64,000 bases of DNA from Cichorium intybus. Lineage: Eukaryota > Streptophyta > Magnoliopsida > Asterales > Asteraceae. The position numbers and the translations under genes are program-made. This document shows, one piece after another, positions 11,498 through 21,733 of this stretch. The DNA lies in assembly GCA_023525715.1 (NCBI GenBank), contig CM042010.1:85438116-85502115 (forward strand). Direction: 5' to 3'. Below the pieces are notes generated by a model. It was not told the origin of the DNA, searched no databases, and saw only the letters and a program-made list of their open reading frames with translations. Every line of letters begins with the position of its first letter. Position 1 is the stretch's first letter.

Positions 11498-11884
11498 TGT
11501 AAGCACTAGTGGAAATAAAAGTGTGATGACATCATCGTCAAAGCTTTCGAAGTGATCCGATAGTGTACGAATTGGAAGAAATTAGCACGGTTGATGTAAA
11601 ACGGGCCGATCTTCAAGTCTCATCTCTTTGCTAAGAGGTCCAGTGTTTTTCGGCCATTCGGAATCGTTTAGGCTCTCAAAACGGCCTTTTCTATATTATT
11701 TTTAATTTTAGAATCTTTATTTTAATAATTGATTTGGGATCCTATCCTATCCTATAAATATTCCGTCTTTTCTATGTTTGATTTTAGATTACGTTTTTGA
11801 ATAAAGAAAGCCTTTTGGAGTTATTATTTGTTCTTGTGTTCTTGTGGTTGTAATAGACCATTCAATCTGATCGTCTGGGCATCA
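11498..11884 (+). repeat. Probable solo LTR inside a GTAT repeat
   Basis: A 387-bp block has TG...CA ends (TGTAAGCACTAG at the start, GTCTGGGCATCA at the end). It carries a TATA-like CTATAAATATT near 11752 and a polyadenylation-like AATAAAG near 11800, in the right order for U3-R-U5. GTATGTATG repeat flanks it on both sides, so the exact target duplication cannot be defined. No primer-binding site or purine tract adjoins it, which fits a solo LTR left by recombination. Confidence 0.55.
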
Positions 11885-11972
11885 GTATGTATGTATGTAT
11901 TTATGTATGTAGGTATGTATGCATGTATGTATGTATGTATACGTGTATATTTATGTATGTATGTATGTGTGT
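11885..11972. repeat. GTAT microsatellite
   Basis: Imperfect tetranucleotide repeats (GTAT with TTAT, GTAG and GCAT variants) continue the run that stands before the solo LTR at 11483-11497. Confidence 0.9.
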
Positions 11973-11984
11973 AATCTATATTTT

Positions 11985-12294
11985 ATAAGGCAAATTTCAA
12001 AAAGGACACTAAGTTTTTACAAAAGTTCGATTTGACACTATGTTATTTTTTTCCAATTAAGTCACTATGTTTTCAATTTTGTTTCAAATTTGACCATTTG
12101 ACTGGTCAACCCGGTTGCCAGCTTACGTAGCATGATTACGTGTTAGTCTTTGATGATGCGACGGTCACATAGAATGTTGGCAGTGGCACCGAGTGTCAAT
12201 TGAAGCAAAAGACCTTTTTAAAAGTATAGATACTTTTTTTACAAGTGTAAATTTGCATTTTGATATTTTTAGAATTATGGATACATTTTCAGAA

Positions 12295-12297
<3 letters not shown>
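11985..12297. other. Unassigned AT-rich stretch between microsatellites
   Basis: The sequence contains wording typical of dispersed non-coding plant repeats (three phrases on the theme of ACACTAAGTTTTT, GACACTATGTTA and GTCACTATGTTTT). I see no terminal repeats and no coding potential. Confidence 0.3.

Positions 12298-12391
<94 letters not shown>
12298..12391. repeat. TA microsatellite
   Basis: A pure (TA)n run of about 94 bp. The apparent tyrosine-isoleucine ORFs on both strands are only translations of this repeat. Confidence 0.95.
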
Positions 12392-12392
<1 letters not shown>

Positions 12393-14858
12393 TATAAACC
12401 ATATATAAATTACAAACACTTAATGCATTAAGATCTTAATTTTAAGATAGTACAAATTTTAATACATAATATACATATTTTTATACATATTGTACTATAT
12501 ATATGCATCCCAACACACCCCATGTTCCACCTCCAATATCTGATCCCTACGACCCTACCCCTCCTTGGGCAAAGATAAAAAAATATCTAAATGGGCGGAC
12601 ATTTTAAATTTCAAATTTAGATTTCAAAACTAAAATCCTTTATGCCCCCCCCCTCTCTCTCTCTTTCTCTCTCCAAATTCTTGATATTATCTCTGAATAC
12701 CCATCGCTTACAATGATATGCCGATTTCACAATTGGTTGCAACCTTCCAATTTGTTGTCATCGTTCCATTATTCTTCACTACATCGATGCAGTTAAGCTT
12801 GAAAAAGAACAAAAACCCAGATAGCTTGGATCATTCCCGGTGTGCGTACCAGATATCACGTGTCCTCCTCTCTCACTAAACTCAAAACTCACTCCAAAAC
12901 CAGAAATCGAGAATTATGGAGGATGATTGGAAGCAATACGCATGGTACAAAAAAAAAGAAATCGATTTTGTGTGAGTGTTTGTCAAATCAAGTTCAGAGG
13001 AAATAGAGAGTACCAGATCGCGACTTAGAAGATGGAAGTTGAAAATCATATGGGGAAAAGTAAGATCGAGACAGACCATTGGTCCTTTAGTTCACGATTT
13101 CAGCAAGAAAGGAAACCGGAGACAACGACTACAGAAATCATAAAGAGAATGAGATGGACAAAGGGACCAAGACAGAATGCAGACACGGATCTGCACCGGT
13201 GGAATCCCCTCACCCTCTTTAGAAAACTTTGGCAAATCAGTTACAAAATACAGACACGGGATCAGCAACACACTCCCTTCCGTCTCTCCTTCCTCCTACC
13301 TGTTCTGGACACCGCCTCCACCTAAAGATCCATCTCCGTCGCCACCGCCAACCGTATTCCGCTGTGGAACTCTGTATTATGTTTGTATACGGTTTCAATT
13401 TTATATCCAATTAACTTGTTGATTTTCATTTTTGGTTACAGGTTGTTTGTTGTTTAACCTTCGTCGTCTACTTGTGTGTGTTGATCTCACTTCAGAGCAC
13501 CAAAAGACCTTAAATTTGTACTCCATGATGCACTCGATTCTTCTGGATTCAACACTACCTATGTTAGGGTATTTCTTCTCCATCAACTCAACTTTTTGTT
13601 CCCATTGTTCTATTATATTATATAACATTCCTTCACTTCACTTGGCTTAGATCTTTCATTCATTTTGTTAGTTTTTATTGAAATTCCTGTTCGTATGGGT
13701 TTTGGTGATCGGTAACAGTGTTCTGTGTGAATGTGATGTATTGCCAACAGGAAGCAAGGGAGGGTTTCTGCTCACAAATTGAAAATTGTCTAATATAAAG
13801 AGGGAAACAAGCATAATCATCAATAGAAGGGTTTACTTGGGGAAAAATGCCCTATATATAACATCAAAAGACGATTCACTCATTTCTCACTCCTCTATAC
13901 CACTTCCTGTAGATGCTTTTATCGACATATTAGATGATCTTTCTGTGGATTACTGCTCACTCTACAGTTCGTCATTCAGATCATCTTCTGATAATTTTCT
14001 CGAGTGCCTAGAGAGATACATGTATGTTGACAAGGTATATACATCTCTTATCTCTCAATTCACGCTGAAAGCAAATTGATATTATCATTATGAATTTATG
14101 ACTCAAGTCTAATTTGTTTCCTTCATTTTTTTATAATGTTTAGGGTTTTCGAAGGACCAAACCAAAAAATCAACTAGAGCAACGGGCAGTTTATCTTCAT
14201 TTAGTAAGACAACTTATTTGAAAATTTTTACTCTGTTTATCTTATAGACTTCTCTAATGATTATGTTCAGGTTTTGACTCATCGTGTGGGATCAATGCCT
14301 ATGCTTTCACTGATATATTCAGCGATCTTGAAGATGCTTTGAATGTGGGGTCTTGTTGAATGTTAATGCTAAGGTTATAATCATTTAAATATTTTTATGT
14401 TTGTTCATTATTAATAGGATATTCTACCTTCTATGTTTCCCAGTTGAGAAGGAAAGAAATGGGTTTCAAACCACTGTCAACTGGTAACACATATTTATGG
14501 GTAAAGAATGTAAGTATGTTCCTATTATGGGTAAAGATATGCAAGTGCATTGCCAATATTGGAAAAAAGATTAAAGTACATTGCTATTCCCGCGACTTAC
14601 ACTTATTTACTCAAAAAACAAAAAGAGAATAAAGAAAAAAATATGGAATTTGTTAAAATATTAGGTTTTTCAGGTGGAGGTTCATCACTAGCAAGTAAGT
14701 TAAGAAGCTTGTATTCTGAAAGCTTTTTTCAACTTCTTGGAACTATTTTCAAGATTGTACAGGTAATGTTTGATTGTAGATTTTTAACAGATTTAGAATT
14801 TTTTTAATTAATGCATAAAAAAAATGTAACTTGATTTATATTCTATTAGTGAATGCAG
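12392..14858 (+). other. Unassigned region, possibly old host gene sequence
   Basis: There are no LTR or transposase features. A CT-rich tract at about 12645-12672 could be a 5' UTR or a simple repeat. A protein-like stretch ends in DNFLECLERYMYVDK just before a GT at about 14034 (frame 13786-14079), and other exon-like pieces follow (near 14144-14205 and 14275-14345) with AG/GT at their edges. These look like exons of a decayed gene on the plus strand, the same direction as the syndetin exons downstream. I cannot identify the product, nor show that these pieces belong to syndetin. Confidence 0.3.
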
Positions 14859-15182
14859 GCACACTTACTTCGAGCTACTGAAGTTAAAAAAGCCATCGAA
14901 TGGATAATGTCAAATCTTGATGGGCATTATGCTGCTGACTCAGTTGCTGCTGCACGTGCCCATGGTGCTTTAAATTCCGAAAATTCCCCTGACACTCACA
15001 CCGGATCTTTTCCTCTTTCAACTCATAGAAATGTCATCAAAGTCCAACCAAAATTGAACGATGCCACAAGCCCGTCAAACTTGTCAAAAAATTTCAGGTG
15101 AATCTTTCATACATGATGCCCATATGAAATGTTTTACAAGTTTTTCTAACAAGGGCATTTTCGTCATTTTATAGAGCCGATG

Positions 15183-16439
15183 TGTTGAAATTACACGATG
15201 ACCGATCTCCACGAGTAAGGTTTTTTAAGCCGATTACTGTGTGACAGATATGTATTTTAACTATAATATGCGGAAATAAAATAAGAGTTGCGGAATAAAA
15301 TAAAGCGGTAAATCTAAACTAGACAGTATTTAAATAGACAGAAAGCGGTAAATAAAGTAAATGTTAGAAGTTAGAGGTTAGATGTAATAAACGCCATTAT
15401 CAACGATAAAGTGTTTTTACAATAAGTAAAAAGGTTAGAAGTTAGAAGTTAGAAGTTAGATGTCTCGGTTAAATACAGTCCACATATGTTTACGTTGTCA
15501 CGGTTCGTTTTTTATGTCTTGGATATTTGGTACAGTTGATTTATAACAGTTTGAATAAATCAATAATAACACAAACAATTTCAAAAGAACTTATCGATAG
15601 CAGATGAATATGGCGATTTTCTTTGAAGCTTCGATTCTTGTTCTTTGCAGTAGGATGAGGTTTTGGTGATATTTAGTGTCGGGTAGAGGTTGTTTGGAGG
15701 TTTGAAGTTTGGTGTCGGGTAGAGGTTTTGTTTGGTGTCGGGTAGAGGTTTTGTTTGGTGTCGGGTAGAGGTTTTGTATGGTGTTGGGTAGAAGTTTTGT
15801 TTGGATGTGGATTTTCTTTGTTTAAAAAGAGTTTTCTTGAGAGTTTTGGTAGGTTTTTTGCTCTTTGGACGTAGGGTAATATTGGTGCTTGAAGGGTATG
15901 GTGTGGTGTATGATTTTCTGCACAAGAATGGCAAGAGGTGAGCTTCTTATTTATAGTCACTGAACACAGTGTTCGCGTCGCGACCAGGTGGTCCGTCGCG
16001 TCGCGAAGGGGCATGTATCGGGTTGCTTTTGGTCGGCCACTGGTTAGTGCGTTAGGTTGGTAGTCTCGCGATCATGGAGTGGTTGGTGTCGCGTCCAGGC
16101 TCTTCGCGTCGGGGGTCTTCGCGTCGCGACCGTCTCCTCCGTCGCGTCGCGATCGCTGTAGCGATCTGGACTTCTGTCTTTGTTCTTCTCTTCACGTCGC
16201 GACCATAGGGTCTGTCGCGTCGTGATTGCTGTAGCAGTGTGATATTTTGTATTTTGCTCTTTGGTTTGTAGCGTTACTTCCTCAGGTTTGGATGTTTTCT
16301 CAAAGTTTCTCGGGTCTTGATTTATTCTTGTTTTTGATCTTGAATTCATGCAACCTGAAATACTGATAATATTTGTTAAAAAAAAATTTCGACTTATTTC
16401 AGTGATGGTCATATAAAAACATAAAAACATTATTCAACA
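15183..16439 (-). repeat. C3 downstream (3') LTR, 1257 bp
   Basis: Starts TGTTGAAATTACACG and ends ACATTATTCAACA on the plus strand. It holds a short tandem repeat at 15709-15790 and a CpG-rich part at about 15972-16225 built from TCGCGTCGCGA-type words. Differences from the other LTR lie at 15239, about 16387 and 16411. Confidence 0.95.
15709..15790. repeat. Short tandem repeat in the C3 LTR
   Basis: Three to four copies of a 23-bp unit containing TTTGGTGTCGGGTAGAGG, the last one diverged. The same array stands in the other LTR at about 20418-20499. A single partial unit (GTGTCGGGTAGAGG) occurs just before. Confidence 0.9.
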
Positions 16440-16449
16440 ATTTCCCCCT
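16440..16449 (-). other. Polypurine tract of C3
   Basis: The minus strand reads TAGGGGGAAAT directly before the LTR start TGTTGAATAATG. Confidence 0.8.
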
Positions 16450-18071
16450 ATGTGATCATTAATGAAATGAGGAGAAAAATGTTTGATTGAAAATTCTTGA
16501 AATTTGGATAAGACATTTATAAAACCATATCACTTGTTTTGAAAAAGTGTGACTAGATTTTACTTATGTTTTGAAAAATATTTGTCAAGAATATTTGTTT
16601 CTGAATCAAGGTTTCATGTTCAATTATCAAAAGGTTTTTGTATATGTACTTTCATAATATTCCTTAAGATTTTATAACATTTATAAAGACGACAAGTGAT
16701 CTTGATAGGTCGATTCAGATGAACTCTCATAGGTATAGCTCACACTTGACTGAGGTGTTTTGGTTGTTCTGGGTGCAGAACGGGTGTATAATCACTAAAG
16801 ATGAGTGATATCTCTCAGTTTGAAGGTGTTGACTTATGCTTAATGTGGATTTATACCTATATACTTTAGTCACTTGGTCTTCATATTAGATAATCAATCA
16901 CATAAGACTGGTTTCGGCATTACTCAGAGGGTTTCTTCATTCATGCCATTGATGTTCACTCTCTCTCCGTTGGGAAATACATGTAGAGGGGTTTAGAAAT
17001 ATTCATAGTGCAGTTTGCAACTAAGAATATTCAATTATGAAGGCTACAGTATCCCGGTAAATCTTCGGTTTTAAAAATTATATTTGATAAAGCATTTGAG
17101 AATCTGTTGTTTGGAAATTTCGAGAGATGTCTGTCTTGATGGATTGTTGTTGTAAATCTTCCTTTTCTTTGGTGAAGTGTTCACCTTTGTTTTATCTTTT
17201 CTTGATTTTCGCGAATACCTTTTGTGTAAAAGATATCTGATGTGGTTACTAGTTGTGATTTGTTGACATCTTTTGTTGGATATGACTTTGCGTTTTGAGA
17301 TTTTGAGTTTTCTTCTGGTTTTCTTGGATATGACTTTGTCGTTTCTTCAATTGTCAGATTTGTTATGCCAGATGATGAATCTTTTCTTTGAAGTGGCTTG
17401 ATTGAGGATAAGGATAGGTGATATAAAAAACAATTTGTCTAATATATAAGAAAATGATTGTATCGTCCCTGGTCATTTTGATATCTAAGCAAAAATGAGA
17501 CTAGCATCACGGTATAAGAGTATAAATCCTATAAGTCATAATGAAAACACCTTTGCTCACAGAAATGAAATCCACTTAGCAGTTGAAGACGAGGCACAAA
17601 TTCTCACATGGGTTTGGTTTTCATCTGAATCTCCTGATCTTATGTCCCTTAATAGATAAAATCGTTATAATTGAAATAAATTCAAAGGGAATAGGAGAAT
17701 GTACATAATGAAAAATGTTTGAAATTTGAACCTTCTCTTTAATTAAGAATTAATATAACTGAGAACATTCATCGAGCATAAGTATCTGAAAATTTAGTCA
17801 AGATGACGTTAATCACATGGTTTTATAAAAACTTTTAAAAGGATAAAACTTTATTCATTTTTTTTTTTTTTTTTGTGATTTTTGATTATGTGGATGTTTT
17901 TGAAAAATTTGGTTATTTGAATGTTTTTGGTAAATTTTGGTTTGGGGGTGAGAATGGGGTAACGAGAGTTCCCCCATAAATGATGCACTGGGATCATTTT
18001 GGATAGGTAGATTGGGATTGTTTAAAGAGGAATTTGGTTTTGGTGGTTCCCCCATAAATGATGCATTGGGA
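16450..18071 (-). other. Non-coding 3' region of C3 with a 79-bp duplication
   Basis: No ORF with recognisable domains is present. A duplicated block of about 79 bp (copies at about 17969 and 18048, a third partial copy near 18123) contains GTTCCCCCATAAATGATGCA. On the minus strand this gives repeated GGGGGAAC purine runs. A poly-T run at 17859-17874 is present. RT and integrase would be expected in this interval in an autonomous relative. Confidence 0.6.
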
Positions 18072-18296
18072 TCATTTGGATAGGTGGATTGGGGTGTTTT
18101 TAGGAAGGCTCTGGTTTTGGTGGTTCCCCCTCGACTGGATCTGCATCATTTTGGTTTGATTGTGAAGTTTCTGCATCGGAGGTAGTGTGGGTTTGAAGTC
18201 TTGTAGAAATCTCTGGTTTCCTGTCATATGCTTGGAACGGCCACTATCGATATACCATGTATCATCCTTGGGCTCTCCAGCACAAAGTGCCTGCAA
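18072..18296 (-). pseudogene. C3 protease stub
   Basis: The frame after the gag stop reads ALCAGEPKDDTWYIDSGRSK, then HMTGNQRFLQDF, the beginning of a copia aspartic protease with D-S-G intact. It breaks off after about 50 residues into proline/glutamine-rich sequence. It is too short to be an active protease. It begins nine bases after the gag TAA and in the same frame, so readthrough would join the two. Confidence 0.7.
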
Positions 18297-19667
18297 TTAG
18301 ACAGAAAGTTTAGGTACCCAAACCATGGTGGGTCTTGATTTGTTAATGGTTTTCGGTGATTTGAAATCATTATGGTTTCTGTTAATTGGACGAAGTGGTT
18401 GAGGCTTGATTTGACTTATCAGATTTTCCCAATTTAAGATTTGTTTTTGAAAACCTGTCATTTGGAAAGATTTCTGATTGTGTGAAAGGTATCCTTTATG
18501 TAATGACTTGTTTGAAAACCTTTCTTTGTTTTTGGGATGAGGATGGTTTTGAAAGACATTATGATGATGGAATGGATTTTGGTGAAATGATGGTTTCTGA
18601 AAGTTCCCTGAGAGATTGAAGTTTATCTCTTGAAAGCGATTTTGAATTGGTTTTTGAAAAGGTTTTTGTTTTGGATTAAAGGTTTGTTTTTGTGGCACAG
18701 AAGCTGGTTTTAAAGGTTTCTTTTGGGTTTGTTTGAAAACTTTGGGTTTGCCTTGTTCCTTTTGAAAAGCAATTTGTTTAGAGGTACTGCCTTTCTCGTA
18801 AAAGGAGTTTGCTCTATTCAAAAAGTTTTTAAGTTTGGAGTTTTGGTTGCTAATTTGGATTTGGTGGGTTGAAGACCTATTAGTGAAAGATCTTTTGGAA
18901 ACAGTGAAATCAGTATCATCTGGGTTACAGTTGATAACTGTTTCGTCGTCTGAATTTTCCTCATTAACAGATGTGGATAGATCTGTTAGAGTTGATTCAG
19001 AGTTTTCACTGTTAGTCCTGGTTTCTTGTTTGGCTTGTTCGATATCGAAGGATTCTCTTCCTAATCCAGGTCTGTAATTCGTATCGATTTTGCCAGATCC
19101 TAAGGATGTTGCTTTGATGAAAATATCATCACTTAGTTTTCTAGCAAGATTGATAGAATCCAGTTTTCCTTGAAATCTTTGATTCTCGGATTCAAGAAGT
19201 TTGATTTGTTTTGAAGAATCATTTAGTTTTAGAATCAAACTAGTGTTTTTGTCAGTTAAATCTTGAATTTTTAGTTTTAACTGAAGGACTTCTATTTCTA
19301 AGGCATCTTTTATTTCAGATGGAAAAACAGATTGATCTTTTATTTCTAAGTCCCTTTTTTGTTTTAGAGCTTCATTTAATTGATCTAAGACGTGATTATA
19401 TTCTTCTGTTTTTCATTCGACGTCTCTTTCAAGTTTGTCTCTAGTCTTTGTTGATTCTCCAAATCTGAGTTGCAAGGTTTGTAATTCAGATTTGTAGATA
19501 TCAGATTTGACTATTGTGTCATGATATAGTTTGAGATCAGCTTTCAAACTGTTCTCAATCTTAGTCATGTGGGACTCAAATGGTGTTTTTGAAAAACCGA
19601 TTTCTGAGATCATAGACCATACCTGATCGATGACATATGGAGCTCTTGAGTAGGTTGTGGAAGGCAT
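18297..19667 (-). CDS. C3 gag-like coiled-coil protein (one in-frame TGA)
   Basis: From the ATG at 19667 one frame of 457 codons runs to TAA at 18299-18297, interrupted only by a TGA at 19415-19413. The first half is strongly heptad-like (LQTLQLRFGESTKTRDKLER, LEIEVLQLKLKIQDL, IKLLESENQRFQGKLDS). An acidic stretch follows (NSENSESTLTDLS, ENSDDE). The C-terminal part is rich in Q, N, K, F and H (KPKVFKQTQKK, QKPFQKPIQNRF) and ends VWVPKLSV. The UBN2 core and the CCHC knuckle of normal copia gag are both missing, so this resembles only the distal half of gag as seen in C2. The start is the first ATG after the leader, about 220 bp from the LTR. Whether the protein is made, given the TGA, is unknown. 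Confidence 0.65.
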
Positions 19668-19877
19668 TTTTGGGTTGTGTTTTTTTTTTTTTTGAAAATT
19701 TTAAGATTTTAAATTTTTTTTTTATTTTTTTTTTTTAATTTTTAATTTTTTTTTCTTTTTGAAAGGATTTTGAACAGGTGATATTAAAATGAAATTTTTA
19801 AGGAAAACTTATTGGTTGGTTATAAAAACGCTACACAAATAAAGTTTTCGACAAAAATTTCAGACTAAATCGCACGA

Positions 19878-19889
19878 GCTCTGATACCA
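19878..19889 (-). other. Primer-binding site of C3
   Basis: TGGTATCAGAGC on the minus strand, two bases after the LTR end; an exact tRNA-Met type site. Confidence 0.85.
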
Positions 19890-19891
19890 AT

Positions 19892-21148
19892 TGTTGAAAT
19901 TACACGATGACCGATCTCCACGAGTAAGGTTTTTTAAGCCGATTACTATGTGACAGATATGTATTTTAACTATAATATGCGGAAATAAAATAAGAGTTGC
20001 GGAATAAAATAAAGCGGTAAATCTAAACTAGACAGTATTTAAATAGACAGAAAGCGGTAAATAAAGTAAATGTTAGAAGTTAGAGGTTAGATGTAATAAA
20101 CGCCATTATCAACGATAAAGTGTTTTTACAATAAGTAAAAAGGTTAGAAGTTAGAAGTTAGAAGTTAGATGTCTCGGTTAAATACAGTCCACATATGTTT
20201 ACGTTGTCACGGTTCGTTTTTTATGTCTTGGATATTTGGTACAGTTGATTTATAACAGTTTGAATAAATCAATAATAACACAAACAATTTCAAAAGAACT
20301 TATCGATAGCAGATGAATATGGCGATTTTCTTTGAAGCTTCGATTCTTGTTCTTTGCAGTAGGATGAGGTTTTGGTGATATTTAGTGTCGGGTAGAGGTT
20401 GTTTGGAGGTTTGAAGTTTGGTGTCGGGTAGAGGTTTTGTTTGGTGTCGGGTAGAGGTTTTGTTTGGTGTCGGGTAGAGGTTTTGTATGGTGTTGGGTAG
20501 AAGTTTTGTTTGGATGTGGATTTTCTTTGTTTAAAAAGAGTTTTCTTGAGAGTTTTGGTAGGTTTTTTGCTCTTTGGACGTAGGGTAATATTGGTGCTTG
20601 AAGGGTATGGTGTGGTGTATGATTTTCTGCACAAGAATGGCAAGAGGTGAGCTTCTTATTTATAGTCACTGAACACAGTGTTCGCGTCGCGACCAGGTGG
20701 TCCGTCGCGTCGCGAAGGGGCATGTATCGGGTTGCTTTTGGTCGGCCACTGGTTAGTGCGTTAGGTTGGTAGTCTCGCGATCATGGAGTGGTTGGTGTCG
20801 CGTCCAGGCTCTTCGCGTCGGGGGTCTTCGCGTCGCGACCGTCTCCTCCGTCGCGTCGCGATCGCTGTAGCGATCTGGACTTCTGTCTTTGTTCTTCTCT
20901 TCACGTCGCGACCATAGGGTCTGTCGCGTCGTGATTGCTGTAGCAGTGTGATATTTTGTATTTTGCTCTTTGGTTTGTAGCGTTACTTCCTCAGGTTTGG
21001 ATGTTTTCTCAAAGTTTCTCGGGTCTTGATTTATTCTTGTTTTTGATCTTGAATTCATGCAACCTGAAATACTGATAATATTTGTTAAAAAAACATTTCG
21101 ACTTATTTCAGTGATGGTCACATAAAAACATAAAAACATTATTCAACA
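19892..21148 (-). repeat. C3 upstream (5') LTR, 1257 bp
   Basis: Same length as its partner at 15183-16439 and identical except for three substitutions found by reading. The minus strand would carry the promoter that starts transcription toward lower coordinates. Confidence 0.95.
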
Positions 21149-21422
21149 CGATGTATTGATAGAAAACACTGAACCTGTTTTTGCAGCTTGTGATGCAGCT
21201 CATGGAAGATGGGCAAAACTTCTTGGTGTCCGTGCCCTTGAAATGTTAATCTTTTGCCATCACTTTCACCTGAAATTAATCACTGTGTCCTTGAAATGTT
21301 AAAAAATTTTCAACACAAGAGCTTGCCAGCTTGTTCTTGGTGCCGGTGCTATGCAGGTAATTATATTTTTTTACATTATATTTAATTTGTTTTATACAGT
21401 GGCATAATAGTAAATAGTTAAA

Positions 21423-21710
21423 CTAAATTGGTGCCATTTGATGAACAATAATATTCTTGTGAGCAGCATAGGCCAAGAAGATTCTGATTGCTTCTAGCCT
21501 AGCCACTGGTGCGTATGTCTCATCATAATATATCCCTTCTATCTGATTGTATCCTTTTGCTACAAGCCTGGCTTTGTTCCGGACGACGGTACCCATATCA
21601 TCTAGTTTGTTTTGGAAAACCCATCTTGTGCCAACAACAGTTTGATTGGCTGGTCTAGGCACAATATTCCATACCTTATTCCGCTTGAATTCTTCTAACT
21701 CTTCTTGCAT
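21423..21710 (-). pseudogene. C2 reverse transcriptase, N-terminal fragment
   Basis: A frame of 95 codons contains the conserved start of copia RT: KVWNIVPRP, GTRWVFQNKLDD, KARLVAKGYNQ, YDETYAPVARLEAIRIFLAY. It ends at VHQM, where the family normally continues with DVKTAFLNG. The YVDD catalytic box and RNase H are therefore gone. The break coincides with the change to syndetin intron sequence. Confidence 0.85.
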
Positions 21711-21733
21711 AACTTTAATCCAGTCATCATCAT

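Larger units (their letters stand above)
15183..21148 (-). mobile_element. C3: young non-autonomous copia-like element, TSD CGATG
   Basis: The element is 5966 bp with two 1257-bp LTRs and perfect 5-bp target duplications (CGATG at 15178-15182 and 21149-21153). Reading the minus strand: LTR, primer-binding site, coiled-coil gag-like ORF, protease stub, about 1.6 kb non-coding, polypurine tract, LTR. Integrase, RT and RNase H are missing, so it depends on another element's enzymes. I found three substitutions between the LTRs. This is about 0.24 percent and would mean roughly 0.1 million years at the often-used rate of 1.3e-8 per site per year. Confidence 0.9.
14859..21357 (+). pseudogene. Syndetin (VPS50-like) pseudogene, split by element C3
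   Basis: Three exon pieces read as plant syndetin, the vesicle-tethering subunit that links recycling endosomes to the EARP complex. Piece one (about 14859-15100) reads HLLRATEVKKAIEWIMSNLD and then YAADSVAAA, ending NFR at a GT. After a short intron (AG at about 15173) piece two begins ADV, is interrupted at 15183-21148, and continues LIENTEPVFAACDAAHG and WAKLLGVR. Removing one CGATG copy restores the frame across the insertion. Downstream, LPSLSPEINHCVLEMLKN and, after a one-base shift, NTRACQLVLGAGAMQ are joined directly to piece two. About 150 residues are missing there, compared with my memory of the Arabidopsis protein (At2g27900). An intron-like GTAATT follows, then copia C2. Identification is from recalled family similarity; the breaks are seen directly. 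Confidence 0.75.

Noticed and set aside
12165..12419. Tyrosine-isoleucine ORFs (also at 59076-59495, 62664-62855 and 62766-63059)
   Set aside because: They are translations of TA microsatellites, open in several frames, with no other protein feature.
13032..13422. Overlapping ORFs as a host gene
   Set aside because: Three frames are open at once over C/T-rich sequence and none resembles a known protein; kept only as unassigned region.
15581..16430. ORFs of 113-128 codons on the minus strand in the C3 LTRs, duplicated at 20290-21139
   Set aside because: They lie in LTRs and overlap each other in different frames. Their repeated motifs come from the 23-bp tandem repeat; duplication is due to the LTR pair.
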